A stretch of DNA of 64,000 bases from CAINVV01 sp037129695 (lineage in GTDB: Bacteria; Bacteroidota; Bacteroidia; Bacteroidales; Prolixibacteraceae): NCBI GenBank assembly GCA_037129695.1, contig JBAXUL010000002.1, positions 38,209 through 102,208 of the forward strand, written 5' to 3'. Below the pieces are notes generated by a model, which did no database searches, had not been told where the DNA came from, and saw only the letters and a list, made by a program, of their open reading frames with translations. Positions 63,520 to 64,000 of the stretch are shown one piece after another. How positions within the stretch are numbered: position 1 is the stretch's first letter; every line of letters begins with the position of its first letter. The position numbers and the translations under genes are program-made.

Positions 63520-63933
63520 ATGAAAAAGATGAATCCTGTTGTCCATTTTGAAATGCCGGCCGAAGACCGTGTCAGAATGGCTGACTTTTATTCCAGAGTT
63601 TTCGGATGGAAAACTACCCTGTTGGGTGAAGAGATGGGCAACTATGTGATCGCTGCTACTACCGAAAGCGATCTGAACGGGAGGCCGAAATTTCCGGGGA
63701 GCATCAATGGCGGGTTCTTTCCCAGGAAAAAGGATTGGCCCGCACAGGTTCCATCCATTGTCATCGCCGTGGATGACATCATGGAATCCATTCAGGAGGT
63801 GACATTGGCAGGCGGAACAATTCTGGGAGAGCCCAACGAAATTCCGGGTGTTGGGTTGTACGTCTCTTTCATGGATACTGAAAATAATTGGGTAAGCATT
63901 CTTCAGCCAATAATGATTGATCCAATAAAATAA
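63520..63933 (+). CDS. VOC-family (glyoxalase-like) protein
   Basis: 137 aa. MNPVVHFEMPAEDRVRMADFYSRVFGW and VSFMDTENNWVSILQP mark the two beta-alpha-beta-beta-beta units; the Glu and His expected to bind metal are partly present (HFEMPAED). The last 67 bases of the window have no gene I can support. Confidence 0.85.
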   Translation: MKKMNPVVHFEMPAEDRVRMADFYSRVFGWKTTLLGEEMGNYVIAATTESDLNGRPKFPGSINGGFFPRKKDWPAQVPSIVIAVDDIMESIQEVTLAGGTILGEPNEIPGVGLYVSFMDTENNWVSILQPIMIDPIK

Positions 63934-64000
63934 ATCGAAAATTCCTATTTGGCCATTCCGGATTCCGGTTGTATCTTGTGTTGGGATTCCAAAAGCCTGA

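Overview
The window looks like chromosomal DNA of a member of the Bacteroidota, probably an anaerobic or microaerobic Bacteroidales/Marinilabiliales-type organism (lower rank is inference). Direct signs are the TAnnTTTG-type -7 promoter boxes, almost no Shine-Dalgarno sequences, many DUF families typical of the phylum (DUF4492 before cydA, DUF6132, DUF2202, DUF1847), SPII lipoproteins, and a GH35 beta-galactosidase. No rRNA, tRNA, CRISPR array, intact insertion sequence or prophage was seen.

Layout. 0-2.4 kb: tail of a CvfB-like gene and the potassium transporter Kup. 2.4-9 kb: a seven-gene minus-strand operon with a PsrABC-type molybdenum reductase, two YeeE/YedE sulfur transporters and two membrane-anchored rhodanese-like proteins that have lost the catalytic cysteine but both end in Ser-Gly-Gly-Gly-Cys. 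9-12.2 kb, divergent: a Rieske protein and a cytochrome b fused to a multihaem cytochrome c with about 12 haem sites. 12.6-18.5 kb: a Crp/Fnr regulator, a polyferredoxin, a sulfide:quinone-oxidoreductase-like flavoprotein, a CoA-disulfide reductase fused to three rhodanese domains, and two thioredoxin-fold proteins. 18.7-23.3 kb: a second Crp/Fnr, an ECF sigma/anti-sigma pair and small envelope proteins. 23.4-27.1 kb: two lipoproteins, a true SQR and a 52-residue companion. 27.3-32.3 kb: thioredoxin/DUF6132, the cytochrome bd operon with a candidate 33-residue third subunit, and DUF134/NifX-like genes.

32.7-41 kb is the most unusual part. It holds a radical SAM/SPASM maturase preceded by a 32-codon cysteine-rich peptide gene with a hairpin between them, an ArsM-like methyltransferase, a thioredoxin/thioredoxin-reductase fusion, a second methyltransferase with a translation-coupled 29-codon ORF, DUF1847, a class-V aminotransferase (cysteine desulfurase/selenocysteine lyase-like), a cysteine-rich rhodanese-like lipoprotein and TlpA. 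A 17-bp operator-like motif, in two places tandem with a 20-bp period, lies at the promoters of three of these units. I read this as a candidate undescribed regulon that makes or uses a modified cysteine peptide in sulfur, metalloid or thiol chemistry.

41-64 kb is more ordinary: glycosyltransferase, Gfo/Idh oxidoreductase, prfB with its programmed frameshift, recX, mobA (relevant to the Mo enzyme), a hexose-6-phosphate mutarotase, a YgiC-like ATP-grasp cluster, a run of small DUF/DNA-repair genes (DUF1801, DUF1697, DinB, Tag, YdeI), a VIT1/CCC1 transporter, TMEM175, GH35, methyltransferases and a glyoxalase-like protein.

Taken together, 2.4-36 kb encodes sulfide oxidation (SQR), persulfide handling (rhodaneses, CoA-disulfide reductase, thioredoxins), sulfur-compound reduction or oxidation (Psr) and the respiratory ends (Rieske/cytochrome b/multihaem c and cytochrome bd). 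Function calls rest on motifs and family recognition by eye; no database search was possible.
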